Shown here piece by piece: positions 37,501 to 48,137 of a DNA stretch of 64,000 nucleotides. Every line of letters starts with the position of its first letter. Position 1 is the first letter of the stretch. The position numbers and the translations under genes are program-made. The stretch comes from Notospermus geniculatus (lineage: Eukaryota > Nemertea > Pilidiophora > Heteronemertea > Lineidae): the NCBI GenBank assembly GCA_002633025.1, contig NMRB01000096.1:581876-645875 (forward strand). The letters run 5' to 3'. The notes beneath the pieces are model-generated. The model was not told the DNA's origin. It made no database searches and was given only the letters and a program-made list of their open reading frames with translations.

Positions 37501-38166
37501 CATACTGCTTGTGCTTCTGTTAGAACACACGGCGCTGTGCAAGCAAGTATACCCATGGCGGTCCTTTGCCTTAACATCGGCGTTCAATTCCAGCAACCGC
37601 TTCACCGTCTGTTCGTGACCTTCTATTGCGGCGCAAATCAGTGGGGTGGATCCCATGAAGTTTGTGTGCTCAATGTTCGCACCAGCCCCGACGAGCAGTT
37701 CCAGTATGTCTGAATTACCACGGACAGCGGCGAAATTAGCAGCTGCGTTACCAAAAGAGTCTTTACTGTCATTGACGTCTGCCCCGTAGCCAACAAGTAT
37801 CTGCACAACATCGAGATGGCCGGCATCAGTTGCTGCAAGTAACGGCGACCAGTCGTCATAATCGATGGCATTTACATTAGCTCCTTTCTTCACCAGTACC
37901 GTCACGACATCTGAGTGTCCATTCAGAGCGGCCCACCAAAGGGCTGACCTCCCGTCACTGTCTTTGCTGTCGATATCCTTGACGACACGGAGTAGACCTT
38001 TAACGAGAGCTCGACTCCCAGACTTTGCAGCTCCACGAAGACGTTTTGCCAGCATCTTTACATTATGACCAGGCCATGCAAAACCTGAAACAGATGGAAT
38101 TCTTGACATCAATGCTGGGCGTCGCCACACTGGGTGGGGTGGAGGGAAGTATTTCTTCTGATGCAT
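34519..38166 (-). CDS. Ankyrin-repeat array fused to Mab-21/cGAS-like nucleotidyltransferase
   Basis: A single exon encodes up to 1215 residues. Residues about 60-720 form roughly 19 ankyrin repeats (GHSDVVTVLVKKGANVN and relatives). From about 800 a Mab-21/cGAS-like domain follows: GSSAEGTKV (Gly816-Ser817), the E-x-D pair in PDEVDYLL (Glu829, Asp831), and a third acid in SIVISIDLVP (Asp931). It is followed by the family hallmarks LWRITFPHLEVEH and YITSYMLKTVFMHN. A charged, coiled-coil-like tail ends the protein. All three metal-binding acids are retained, so it may be a cGAS-like receptor making a nucleotide second messenger, with the ankyrins sensing or scaffolding; that role is inferred. 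A plausible acceptor at 38084 suggests the real start may be the ATG at 38055, giving 1178 residues. Confidence 0.88.
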   Translation of the reverse strand: MHQKKYFPPPHPVWRRPALMSRIPSVSGFAWPGHNVKMLAKRLRGAAKSGSRALVKGLLRVVKDIDSKDSDGRSALWWAALNGHSDVVTVLVKKGANVNAIDYDDWSPLLAATDAGHLDVVQILVGYGADVNDSKDSFGNAAANFAAVRGNSDILELLVGAGANIEHTNFMGSTPLICAAIEGHEQTVKRLLELNADVKAKDRHGYTCLHSAVCSNRSTSSMVSLLIKKGADIESKDGDNDTPLGCAADLGKTNYAKILIEAGCDVNGCGINSNSFIGNAVIQGHLEMVELLCKAGADFERLNENGCSCLLLAAIRGHKKIAEFFIQLGADIEQPDTGGDFPLIAASMNGHSDVVRLLAAHGADLEKSDGRGNTSLHYAALNGLPEVARVLLEAGADIERKNNVFCTPLASAVITGHLDVVKILIAAGANLENVHENLVSFATEGGDTGDRSWMTGATALASAAAMGKVEICNLLLDAGANITERGDAQHSPLEYAVKVRRTETVKLLLDAALARRERGDGPGSPLDFGPLINDVVKVGNRDLLELFHHTTGDLSSFKSVDADGGSLLNGASVHGHVEIVEYLARSGIDINTQDNHGNTPLTTAALFGHLSVVELLISFGADVSVIDKVGDALFCAAHNGHSDVVRFLAKSGLSVNAVYNGWSPLATAVSGGHLDCVKELVQLGGDIHFQLSSGAGLLHMAANLGYIDIYQFLQIIGLKHTEDSSGSVPKNYFAFQHVVDFSTLEVHPSTLSVFSLGGSDTVESVRHCLPEINLSDLASLKGVGNVQSLPIGAADLVLKYVDDFVKQKVDIHQRCGSSAEGTKVGLPDEVDYLLDERREVNASDLLDYSGGYVGVEMELKEGTKLKRALLSSKCRHESWWDHFRLRMFEIDSDTVVSRPQAVLGGGNASTPMSIRWREDRPLIGSIVISIDLVPFISVNDWPENAIQKTWRMDSETLRSKGYKLVMKPPHQESDLGKLLGEETRVKLWRITFPHLEVEHIANLEPRIKNVYVTAKCLRNPAVCRIVLRETDGKIHYVNKYITSYMLKTVFMHNVEDFLCKDLSLADMVVILFTQLEENLSKRFIPLFWVPEINLLEGLNIDVGKAHQTAQLMLSFVKAMSLRDGKLPPANDGMGHAAQDLAICLSLLKGKLDFLKGELKIATEKESKQDLDPGEIGKYQEKTARYDAETQRLQSDILAFQIDLDRQPSTQAKKNE

Positions 38167-38472
38167 TCATTTGTTCGTGGACAACCAAATCTTTTACACC
38201 TGGTCAGGGCCTTGCGAGCACTATCGCTTTGATTGCCCTTACTGACGCACGTGGCCGTTCTAGTGACGTATACCTCGGAGAAAAAGTTCTCCGACTTATA
38301 CATCACCAGAATGGGGCATTACTCTGGGGTGTGTTATTACCGGGGTCTGTGCCTTTGGACCCCTGAAACAACCACCTCCCCTGCAATGCATGCCTCAAAC
38401 CTCTGTGTGCATGACAGGGTCTTGATCAAAGACTGGTGCCTGTCTGTCCGTCGCAACCGATTTGTCATAGCA

Positions 38473-39047
38473 CAGGCGGCCCGAGCTTTGTCACAAATTA
38501 GGGTAAAATGTGGCAATAGTCCTAACTGTAATTCTTTATATATCGGGTGTCCCAGAAAAAGTGAACCGCTTTTTGACAAGTATTGTCTCAGCGATAGATT
38601 AACCGAATTCATTGGAAATTTTCACAGAGTAACCTCAGGGTATCATCAACAAGTCTGCAAAATATCTAAGAGATCGGTCACACATTGTGCGAGTATTGTC
38701 AAATTCAAAACAGCATGTTAAAAAATCCAATATCAGAGCTAATGCAATGTGACCTTCATCATTTTCACGCAGGTGTTGACATGCTGTTTTGAATTTGACA
38801 ATGCTCACATAATTTGCGACCGATCTCCTAGATATTTCGCAGACTTGTTGATGATACCCTAAGGTTACTCTGTGAAAAATTCCAATGAATTCGGTTCATC
38901 TGTCGCCGAGAAAATACTTGTCAAAAAAAGCGGTTCACTTTTTCTGGGACACCCGATATTATAGTAGGACTATGAGCCCTATTAGGGTAAAATATACGTT
39001 AAACGCACATTTTACCCTAATTTGTGACAAAGCTCGGGCCGCCTGTG
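38473..39047. mobile_element. Nested fold-back elements
   Basis: Outer arms of about 40 bases (gcggcccgagctttgtcaca and onward to gggtaaaatgtg) are inverted at 38473-38512 and 39006-39047. Inside, a second fold-back (38546-38957) starts GGTGTCCCAGAAAAAGTGAA and has arms of about 170 bases around a loop near 38750. One element has probably inserted into another. Confidence 0.8.
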
Positions 39048-39229
39048 GTCAGAGGGTGCATTCGGATCCTTCAGAGATATCTGCTCCATTAATACGATCT
39101 TCTCCTATCTCCTTCTCCTCAAATTGTTCTTGCAGTTTTCTGCACCATGCAAACTTCTCATTACTATTAAGAGGGCTAAATCTTCTGCCATAAAGTCTTC
39201 TCCTCGCCCTTGCCAATGTTCAGAACTGC

Positions 39230-39345
39230 CAAGTCCCTAACCAAAGCTACACCTCCTAAAGTCACTGACTTTAGGAGATGTCATCGTCTAGTCAGTGACG
39301 ACCCTGACTCTCAGGGTCATCACTGACTAGACAATGACATTATTT
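39230..39345. repeat. Two adjacent hairpins
   Basis: acctcctaaagtcactgactttaggag forms one stem with a short loop. gtctagtcagtgacgaccctg and its inverse form a second stem immediately downstream. Function unknown; MITE remnants are likely. Confidence 0.55.
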
Positions 39346-39899
39346 GGAACAACACAAATATCATAAAAGAAAAAGCACATAAAAGACAAATAACTTCAAT
39401 GACATATAATATAATACTATTTTATTGATACTAAAATTGATTACAACAAAACATGAAATTATCAAATTTTGAAACTTTTGGCATAAAGTTGTTTATCACA
39501 ATAATACATTGTATACCGGTATCATGCTATACAGTACAATTCTGGAGTCAGGGTCTGAAAACCTCTGACTGACTGATGCACCCACATACTGCTGGGACTC
39601 ATTTGGCGGAAGAAGTTTCTATGGTTGTTTACACCCCATGAAGAAGACTTAAGAAAATCTCAGATTGCAATATCTGCTCTTATCTCTTAGCTAAAGATGA
39701 CATTCTACACACAGACCTATGACATGTATGAAGTGCATGTGAGGAGGGTTCAGTTATACCTGGGGCTCGATGCATATAATATCACATTATAACTGGGTAA
39801 CACAAATTTGCTTACATTGATTACATACAGTTATATAATGGCTTTTCTGAACATTCAGGGTTATGATACATGCCACACTCGAGTAATAACTAACAAGTA

Positions 39900-40091
39900 T
39901 ACAGTGGAACCTCTCTCAACAGACACCTAGATTGTATGCCAGGACACCTCTCAATTACATGTAGCCAGGACACCAAAGTCCAAAATTGATCTTTTTATCT
40001 ATTCACTTTGACCTCTGTAATCAGAACACCTGTCAATTAAGGACAGCATACGTCAGTCCTAGAGGTGTCCTTAATAGAGAGGTTCCACTGT
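39900..40091. mobile_element. Fold-back MITE with CAGTGGAACCTCTC termini
   Basis: Ends read ACAGTGGAACCTCTCT and, inverted, AGAGAGGTTCCACTGT. Inner arms match around acacctc/gaggtgt. CAGTGG-type termini flanked by TA suggest a pogo-like Tc1/mariner group; this is inference. Confidence 0.75.
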
Positions 40092-40350
40092 ACATGTATT
40101 TTATCCTTTAAGCAAACTAGACATTTCAAGGCACACAGTCACTTCACCTTCAGACTACGCTCCACTCATAGTGTCAGCCCGAGGCATTGTGATATGAACT
40201 CTTGATGATTCAAGATGCCTCTAATCTACATATCACATCCTTTTTCTTCTGTCCAATTACAAGAGAATATCACTAGAAACAAATATAAATGTGTAGAAGT
40301 CACCAGAGACAATGTCAATGTCTTATGATGAAGTGACGTCTTTTGTTTCC

Positions 40351-41820
40351 CTACAACTGTCCAAGTGTGAAGTTGTGCATGACCTCTGGTCCTGCACTAT
40401 CAAATCCAACCATATCGAGCATGCCTGGATCTGACGGATCAGCAATTGTGAATCCATTGCTACACATAGCAACCACGATCAACTTAGCATCCCATATCTT
40501 ACTCTTAATTCGATATTGTCGGAGCGCCTCTGCTGGGTGGATGTCACCGAAATAGGTTTCACTGTCAGTAAAAACAATGAACACATCAAATTTCTTGTTT
40601 TTCTCAGAAGCCCAGGTCATCGGAAGTGAGCAATCTGTGGCCCCAAAAGCTCCACCGAATGTGCGGTTGACCTTTGCAAGGTCCATATCTTTTGTGATCT
40701 TCAGCTTTCGCAACTGATCGCTGAAGGCAACAACCTCATAAGCCGGTTCTGTGCGAGCTGTGACCATGAGAAGACAAGCGGCTGCCTGCATACATGTCAC
40801 GCCAGTTAATCCAGAGACAGGGCATGACATAGATCCACTTACATCAACAGCAAGAAGGTGGCGCTTGTTTGTTGGCTCCACGAATTTAAAGGACAGATAG
40901 AAGGCCTGCTCTAAGGACTTTATGATGCTCTGATCAGGTGACCATGTCTGTTTCCCCAGAGTACCCTTCCCTTTTCTGTAGGTTGTGAGGGCGACGAATA
41001 GATTGAGTGGATGTATTCTGGCCTTCTTCAGCAGCTCCTGATCCACGAGTTTAGTTGTCACCAGTTTGGTCTCTTCTCTATCAGGGCCAAGGAGACCAAT
41101 AGCAGTCATTTTGTTCAGGTTCCTTATCATGGCTGTCATTGGCATGTCCCTGAGTAAGGCTGACCATACTTTGACTGAGTTCAGCAACTGAGTTGGAATA
41201 TGCTCGCGAACTAATCCAAACTCTTCAATAAGTTTGGCAACATCATCTTCCGACTCCGAATCATGAGCCTGTTCCACAGCATCAAGGAAGTCAAGAACTG
41301 ACCTGGTGTCATCAGAAACAGCATCATTCAAGTGATCTTTTTTGGCAGTTTCCAAGCCCTTGATGACGTATTTGATGATACAGCCAATGGCATCTGTTTC
41401 AGGCTTAGGATGAGAAAGACGGAATAAGTCTCTGTGGGTCCAACCATGCCTGTTGCGATACTTTGTCACGTGTCTTGCCAGAGCTTTCGGATTATTTCTG
41501 AAGTTGTTGTACCAATTGCATACTGCTTTGCGATGTGCTCGTCCCCAGCCAGTGCCATCCTTGCTTCGTTTCTCCGCAAAATCAATGAACTGAAACAGGT
41601 GCGTTGGTATGCGACAAATATCTGGCAAAGCTTTGTATGCAGCTTTTTTCGTTGCAATATCCTCTTGTCGAGCACACATAGCGAGAGCCATCAGGAGAGT
41701 GTTTTGTTTAGGAGTTCTGCCTTCCACACTGTATTGCTTCACAACGTCGACGACCTCAACACCGCGATTTTGTTTAATCATACGTTCAATCACTGCAATG
41801 TTTTCAGCCTCCAGCGCCTC
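40351..41820 (-). CDS. RO60: 60 kDa SS-A/Ro ribonucleoprotein (TROVE domain), 5' end missing
   Basis: The product matches the Ro60 family, ring-shaped proteins that bind Y RNAs and misfolded small RNAs. The visible part starts EALEAENIAVIERM and runs through the TROVE HEAT-like ring (EGRTPKQNTLLMALAMCA, CRIPTHLFQFI, WGRAHRKAVCNWYNN, RNRHGWTHRDLFRLSHPKP). A von Willebrand A-like domain follows, with an intact MIDAS motif DVSGSMS (Asp317 from the Met at 41793) and VFTDSETYFGD. About 490 residues are present against roughly 540 for vertebrate Ro60. The missing N-terminus coincides with the N at 41822, so loss in an assembly gap is likely. The gene is one uninterrupted exon over this length. Confidence 0.93.
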   Translation of the reverse strand, partial: EALEAENIAVIERMIKQNRGVEVVDVVKQYSVEGRTPKQNTLLMALAMCARQEDIATKKAAYKALPDICRIPTHLFQFIDFAEKRSKDGTGWGRAHRKAVCNWYNNFRNNPKALARHVTKYRNRHGWTHRDLFRLSHPKPETDAIGCIIKYVIKGLETAKKDHLNDAVSDDTRSVLDFLDAVEQAHDSESEDDVAKLIEEFGLVREHIPTQLLNSVKVWSALLRDMPMTAMIRNLNKMTAIGLLGPDREETKLVTTKLVDQELLKKARIHPLNLFVALTTYRKGKGTLGKQTWSPDQSIIKSLEQAFYLSFKFVEPTNKRHLLAVDVSGSMSCPVSGLTGVTCMQAAACLLMVTARTEPAYEVVAFSDQLRKLKITKDMDLAKVNRTFGGAFGATDCSLPMTWASEKNKKFDVFIVFTDSETYFGDIHPAEALRQYRIKSKIWDAKLIVVAMCSNGFTIADPSDPGMLDMVGFDSAGPEVMHNFTLGQL

Positions 41821-42201
41821 TNTGCACTTGAAGACACACAGGTTTGATAAAAATGCGGGTAAACAATTAAGATACTAGATCTGCGTGTCTGCTTTGTTAT
41901 GGCATAGAGATATATGCCATACGCAATGCCTATTTGTAAAAATTTACCCCAAAACTATGCGTTGCGGTAATGACAGCACCTGATGGTATTGGTCCATAAA
42001 ATGCGAAAATTTCAAAAAATTTCGGCTAATTCAGCACTGCTGGCTACAAAAAGAGAGGATTGTGTATCGCTTTCATACAAATAACCCAAAATCCTGGAGA
42101 AATATATGTATCTCTTCTATCCTACACTGACCTACTCAAATATGGGTTTTATCGTGAATCCACCCATAAAAGAGGTAGGCCTAGGCCTAGACTACACTCA
42201 C

Positions 42202-42260
42202 CTCTCAACGTCCATCTCATTACACTTTGCCCCAAACAACTTCCTCTTGATGAAATCCAT
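42202..42260 (-). CDS. Possible short first exon on minus strand
   Basis: An ATG opens 19 codons plus two bases (MDFIKRKLFGAKCNEMDVE) to a consensus donor AG|GTGAGT. It lies upstream of Ro60, but its phase does not obviously fit the Ro60 exon and the peptide is not a known Ro60 N-terminus. It may belong to another gene or be chance. Confidence 0.25.
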
Positions 42261-42959
42261 TTTCTGAACCCTGCTCTGCTCTGCCGTCTGGGCTCTGTAG
42301 CTCTAATTAGCAGATTAGGGGCCTTCCCTATCTATCACTAGCCTACCAGATCACTGCACCTTGGCGTCCTGATGAAAAGGAAATACCGGTAACCAGCCAG
42401 CCGGACTCTCTGCACTCTAGACTCTGCTGCTGGTGGCGGTGAATGAATAACCTTGGAGGAATTATAACGAAACACAACAAAATTCAGCACTTCACTTCAT
42501 TCAGCATGCAGCAGGAATGAGCAGATCATGAGATGAGGAAGCGAGCGACTGAGCGGGAATGCCCACTCCGGATCCCGGAAGAACGAAATGTGAGCGATGC
42601 AATCTCAAGCAGACGTTGTGCAGTCGTAGGCTGACTCACCAAGTACGCCTAATCAGCCGGGTAAAAAATGCGAAACCAGCGAAATATTTCGCTTACCTAT
42701 GCAATTTGGTACCTATTTCTTCATCATTTGCAGTGGTTGTGAAACATTTGGTTCCAAAAGCCACCGCTAGGGCTAGAAGGTGCCAGCCCTAGCGGTGGCT
42801 TCTGGAACCAAAATGTTCCCCGTTCTTGACCATGTTATGTTGACCACACTCAATGCCATACACTCGACTGGTCAACACGTGCGCCTCCCCTGGCTGGCCA
42901 TGCTGGCTGACTCATTCCCCCTGTGAAACCCCGATTTCTGTTCAGTTTATATACAAAAG

Positions 42960-44364
42960 CTTGGAGGAATTATACTGACAGGAGGAACAGCGAGCTAATT
43001 GCCCCTCTATAATCCCTTTTTCACACCTCCCCAAACAATGGAACACAAAGGCCCGCAGTGTTTGCACAGCAATAGGAGCTGTCAGCGAGTTGACCACTAG
43101 GTGTCACTAGGGCCCAATTCAATGCATCTAGCGGACCCAGTCATTATCGATCGAGCAGCGATCATAATAGATTTCCTGTACATTTGGTCCGCTAAGACTG
43201 TGCTGCCATCTGTTAGCAATATGCGCGGCTGACTGCTCCTATTAAGCCTGCTCGCTTGAAGTGATCAGCGGTACCGACGCAGCCCGGATTGTCACTGCCA
43301 CCTAGCGTGAGCTGGTGGTACTATGTGCCGGTATTAGAACATTCTGCGGTCTGAAAATGCACTGTTTACATGGTTTATGTCGGCAGAATACCTGCGCACG
43401 TCTAAGACCAGGAAAGACGAAACTGAGATCGGTATTCTAAGCTTTCATTCATGCTAATCGAACAAAATTTACACATGCTACGCCATTTTTCTTGCAATGA
43501 CATGGATGACGAAAATGTTGAAGGCACGTAGATTCAAACTGTAATAACTTTTTTTCTCATAAAGTCCTGAAGTTGACATAAAGTGATCTTAAAAGATGAG
43601 ATTTTGTCGATTCTCATGATATGCAGCAGTGGGGCGTCGAATGGCGTCGACGATGTTGATCGGTGTTTGAAAATCGGCCTATTCTGCATGTTCTGAGCCG
43701 CCATCTTCATTCCACTTCCAAATTGCGCGAGGTTTATGAACGATAGCGCCGCAACTGCTGGGTCGAATTTGCAGTACCATACACCAATCGATTTGTCTTT
43801 CTTGCCAGAATCTTTATAATTCAAGTTTCATGGCGATATTCCCACTACTTCTCGATATTTTGACCCGTTTGTAACACTTGCGCGCGAGTTTCTGTACAAA
43901 GTGTAGTTCTACGATTTGTCCGCTACGAGCGCTGTGTATTGCGTGGTCGCGTCGATTTTTCGTAGGGGTGGGTAGCAACCTCTACGTTCACGTGTTCAAC
44001 CCAACTTTTTTCCCGTGAGATTGTGTGCTGGAAATGTCGATGTTTTCTGTTGCTATATTTGCCTAAATGTAATTTCATTCATCTGACGGACAATAAATCT
44101 CTGTCATCATGGAATAAACTTGAGGTCAGATGAGAACTCTCTGAGAGGCTTGTCTCCCCAGAACAAATAGGCTCATCTTACGAAAATAGCCGAAGCTTCA
44201 TCGGAAATTCCGAAGTCGCGGACTCACTCATGCGGTGTGTTTGTTTAGTAATTAACACCTCGTTAACACCTCGTTAAGCCCATACACAATAGGGATCGGC
44301 GGTGGCGAAGATGAAACCTTTGAAGTGACCTCGCTGTTCCTCCTGTCAGTATAATTCCTCCAAG
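42960..44364. mobile_element. TIR element of about 1.4 kb, CTTGGAGGAATTATA ends
   Basis: The left end CTTGGAGGAATTATACTGA, continuing CAGGAGGAACAGCGAG, recurs exactly inverted at the right end (about 44330-44364). Another partial end lies at about 42451-42466. The only sizeable internal frame (43534-43824, minus) has no recognisable domain, so the element is probably non-autonomous. Confidence 0.7.
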
Positions 44365-44555
44365 ACAAAAGTAACTGTCGTTCTTCACACTGCAAACATG
44401 AAGAAATAGCAAATGATGATTTGTCGATATGAACTTGATGAATGAAGAAGACATCATCATGGAAGATGATGATGAACATTGTTACATTGCCCCGAAAAAT
44501 CGCCTTTGTTCAGTTCACTCACATGCTCACGGGCCCCCCGGTTCCCCCTGGAGAG

Positions 44556-44690
44556 ATGTCAGAGCGAGGAGAATGTCAAGCACAGAGCAAGGAAAACACA
44601 CATCACACATAGGCCTAGGGACCTACACTCATGAGTGTAGTTTTCCTTGCTCTGTGCTTGACATTCTCCTCTGCTCTGTGTCTGACAGGG
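44556..44690. mobile_element. Fold-back hairpin with 32-base arms
   Basis: gagaatgtcaagcacagagc with the following aaggaaaac is exactly inverted at 44640-44671 around a loop containing taggcctaggg. Probably a MITE in the 5' flank of the BTB-Kelch gene. Confidence 0.7.
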
Positions 44691-45058
44691 TGCTCTCCAA
44701 CCCAAGCCAAGGGCCCGCCCGTGGTTCACTAGGCCTACATTCCCTTCCCTTTTCATCTAGGTGTGTGGACGTTTTGACCGGTAGGCCTAGGCCTAGGCGT
44801 ATTACCCATAGGCCTATTGATATCATGATATATAGAAGAGGCTAGGCCTAGCTAGGCCTAGGAGGGGCATACCATCAACCATGATGATAACATGTCACAG
44901 GCCTATGTCATGCGTGGATCAGGCAATGTGGGCCTCCCCTCCCCTTCAGATGGATGCGCAAATTTTTGCGTTCAGGTCAAGTTGTCAAACACCTCTCAGA
45001 GGAGACATGATCTGACTAATTTCTGGCAAATCTGTGTCTTTGCAGGACAGACATTGAG

Positions 45059-48000
45059 ATGGGTAAAGGTGGCGAGGATGCGAATGACTCAACTGATGAT
45101 GAAGTCATCGTAATTGTGGATGGAGGAAAGTTTGTATTCAATGGAAAAGACCTAGCTGATAAAAGTGACTACTTCGATGCCATGTTTTTCAAATCCTGTA
45201 TGAAAGAAAGCATCACGAAGCAAGTCAAACTTGATTATATTTCTGCTCCCATTATGGATGTGATTAGTGACTATGTCAAAGGGAAGGATCCCACTCTTAA
45301 TGAACAGAACATCTTCTCACTAACTACGGCTGTCACAATGTTGCAGTTCAGAGATCTCTGTGAAAAATGTTGCAAATTTCTCAGTCGGATTATCACACCA
45401 CAAAATTGCCTTAGTATTATGAACTTCACTGATCATCAGTCATTACTGAGCATTTACAACAAAGCTAAAAGAACTGCGATGTGGAGTTTCCTTGATGTAA
45501 TAGAAGGAGAAGAGTATTCCATGCTGACGCTACCTGAACTTTCTACTTACTTGACAAATGATTCAATAAACCTTGAACACAAGACTGATGCAGTTTATGC
45601 CGTCTTGAAATGGGCGTGGTCATCAAATAGACCTCATAAACATTCTGTGGAAGATGTGGTGTCGTTACTTGCCATTTTTGACCTGACTGATGATATCACA
45701 GTTCTTAATGATATAGCTCAAAAGGGAGAAGAGCTGTCAAAACTCAGTCTGATGCAAATACGGGACAAGTTTCAGACATTCAGTGAAAGATCTTGCTGCG
45801 TAAGTATGCAACCATCCTATATATCAGGTTTGGAAAGATTCCTATTCGGAATCCTGCCAACTCGGACCAAAAGTAAAGCATCAGTTGTCCCCCCTCACAT
45901 GTGTATCATGTATTTGGATTATATCCCTAATGGTATCTCCTGGCACTTATCTTGGTAGCAAAACATATTTTTCTGACCTATAGTGGTAGCATGTGGGACT
46001 ACTGACATGACTGAGAAAGTTTTTTTTGACTTGGTGGTGCATGACCAATGCCAGTATCACAATTTCTGCCATAGCAATTAATTCCTAATTCATGTCATTG
46101 CAGTCTCTGAAGAAATCCTTCCCTAGAGTTCTAGTCATAATTGGTGGTGATCACTTGTACCATGACAGTAAGCAGCCAAACACCAAGATCAGCTACTTCG
46201 ACAGAGAATCTCAAAGTCTAAAAACACTGACCAGGATACCATTCCAGGAGGAAAGACCAGCTTGTAGCATGGGGTACAAGTGCTGTGTTGTTGGTGAGTT
46301 ATATGAAAGAAAATTTGACAGATACATGTAATCTCATTCACAGACATGTATGTACATGTAGTCATCGACAATGAGCTTGTCTCTTCTGAGGAACCGGCAG
46401 TTTGCTGCATGGTGATGTGAGCAATGTGACCTTTTTGGGGAATGACCACTTAAAGTGCAGGTAGCAACTCCATAGGATGCTTTTTCACAATCCATGGTTC
46501 CCCCTGCCATAAGAGTGAAATCTACAAGACAAGTTGAAGTGAAAGACATGAAATTATTAGGCATTTAACGAGAACCTGCTGTTTTAAGGCAAAGATCTGT
46601 ACATCACTGGTGGTGAGAAACACAGAGGGCGAAACCAATGGTGCCGTGATGTCTGGAGATATGATCCTTTTGAAGATGTCTGGGATGTCCCCACTGAAGT
46701 AAGTATTGGTAATGAAATAGCAACTTACCGGTATATGATTTCAGAATACAGCCTCAATCTGTGTTGATCACGTTTTTGCACTAATTCAGTGTGGATTTAC
46801 TGGTACGGTAGTACCACATTTCAGTATTGTCTTCTTTCCAAAGTCTCATTCAGAGATTAGGGGCCATTTTAAAAAAGGGTGATCATCGTGCGATTAAGAC
46901 TTTAGGCGCCTGTAACTTCACCAAATGCACATACTTCCACCCTGCATTTGACCAAGTTACACACGTCTAAGTCTTAAACACCCTTTTTGAATACGGCCCA
47001 AGATTTCTTCTGGCGATTTTCACAGTTTCCAGGGCTTGCCTCAGAATTTTGCTTCCACTTGATTTTGTTTGTCCTGTAGATTTTGCTGAAGTTTTTGATG
47101 ATGTATGTTCATCACATTCCAGCTGCCTGGTCCAAGACGCCATCATTGTGTGTGCACAGATGGAGAAAATTTGTATCTGATAGGAGGATTTGGAAGTTAC
47201 AGATATGTTCTTGATACGGTTGATGTCTATAATGTAAAAACTGGTGAGTATCTCATCTCAGTTTTCACATTACATTTGACTGCAGATATTGAAGGATACA
47301 GTCAGTTAGGGTATTGTTGTTCATGCTATGGGATGAAGACCCAAAGTCCCTGCAGGCTGTTGTCAATTGAGTGCCATCCAGAAAATTTCACAATGTGTTT
47401 CTTAAGGCCCGTTTCCACTATAGCGGATTCTGCCGCATCTTGCGGCGAGCGGAGCGGTTTTCACAGGCATTGGGATAATCAATAGGCCATTGTATTGTTA
47501 AACCATCAAAGGATTATCCAAAGCCCTGTGAAAACCGCACCGCTCACCGGAAACCGCCGCGGAATCCGCTATAGTGGAAACGGGCCTTTAGAAAGACAAC
47601 GTATTTGGTAAAGATTGTGTCAGAACTAGATACATGTTTTCATTAAGTCATGTCGGTCTTCACATTTCAGATGAATGGTCACGTTTGCCTCCGTTACCAA
47701 GAGCTGAATTCTCTGCAACCTGCACATGTGATAAAGAGCATGTATATGTCGTTAAGTCAATAGTCCAAATCTACTCCAAGAGCTCGAACTTGTGGACTTT
47801 GATCAGTCCCCCACTGCCTTACAATAGCGCAGTCCATTCGTTGCATATATTTGGGACCAAACTTATTATGATGGTGGAATTTCTACATAGGCTAATAGAA
47901 TTTGACACCAATTCTGGAGAAGCTGCGGAAGTGCTTACCGAGTTCAAGGAAACGTGTGGATCTGGTTGTTTGGTGGGTGACGTTTTTTACATGGCTGGTG

Positions 48001-48137
48001 GTTCAAACGTGGATGAATCATCGTGTGTTGAAGGTTACAATATAAGGACAAAAACAGTTAAGAAAATTGTTGAATTTGAGACTGCTTTAGCCAATCATGA
48101 GTGCGTCTCTTTGCCATTCTGGTCGAGGATACCGTGA
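45059..48137 (+). CDS. BTB-BACK-Kelch (KLHL-type) protein
   Basis: Five exons in consistent phase, 45059-45799, 46104-46293, 46589-46698, 47123-47243 and 47671-48137, give 542 residues. Exon 1 encodes a BTB domain (VDGGKFVFNGKDLADKSDYF, then FFKSCMKES) and a BACK domain. Exons 2-5 encode Kelch-like blades with diglycine motifs (VIIGGDH, YITGGEK, YLIGGFG, YMAGGSN) each followed by aromatic and tryptophan positions. KLHL proteins usually serve as substrate adaptors for cullin-3 ubiquitin ligases; the substrate is unknown. An acceptor just before the ATG (45045) implies a 5' UTR intron. The Kelch part is degenerate, with one blade region (exon 5) lacking a clear GG, so fewer than six canonical repeats are visible. 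Confidence 0.88.
46860..46999. mobile_element. Fold-back MITE in BTB-Kelch intron 3
   Basis: Left end gggccattttaaaaaagggt and right end accctttttgaatacggccc are inverted, with further inverted matches around attaagacttta. No coding capacity. Confidence 0.65.
47402..47590. mobile_element. Fold-back MITE in BTB-Kelch intron 4
   Basis: Ends ttaaggcccgtttccactat and atagtggaaacgggccttta are inverted; GC-rich arms continue through gcggagcggttttcacagg and its inverse. Its TTAAGGC...CCAC termini resemble those at 49513, 51671 and 58801. Confidence 0.8.

Noticed and set aside
43534-43824. 96-codon minus-strand frame inside the 1.4-kb TIR element
   Set aside because: No transposase or other motif and no supporting context; the element is treated as non-autonomous.
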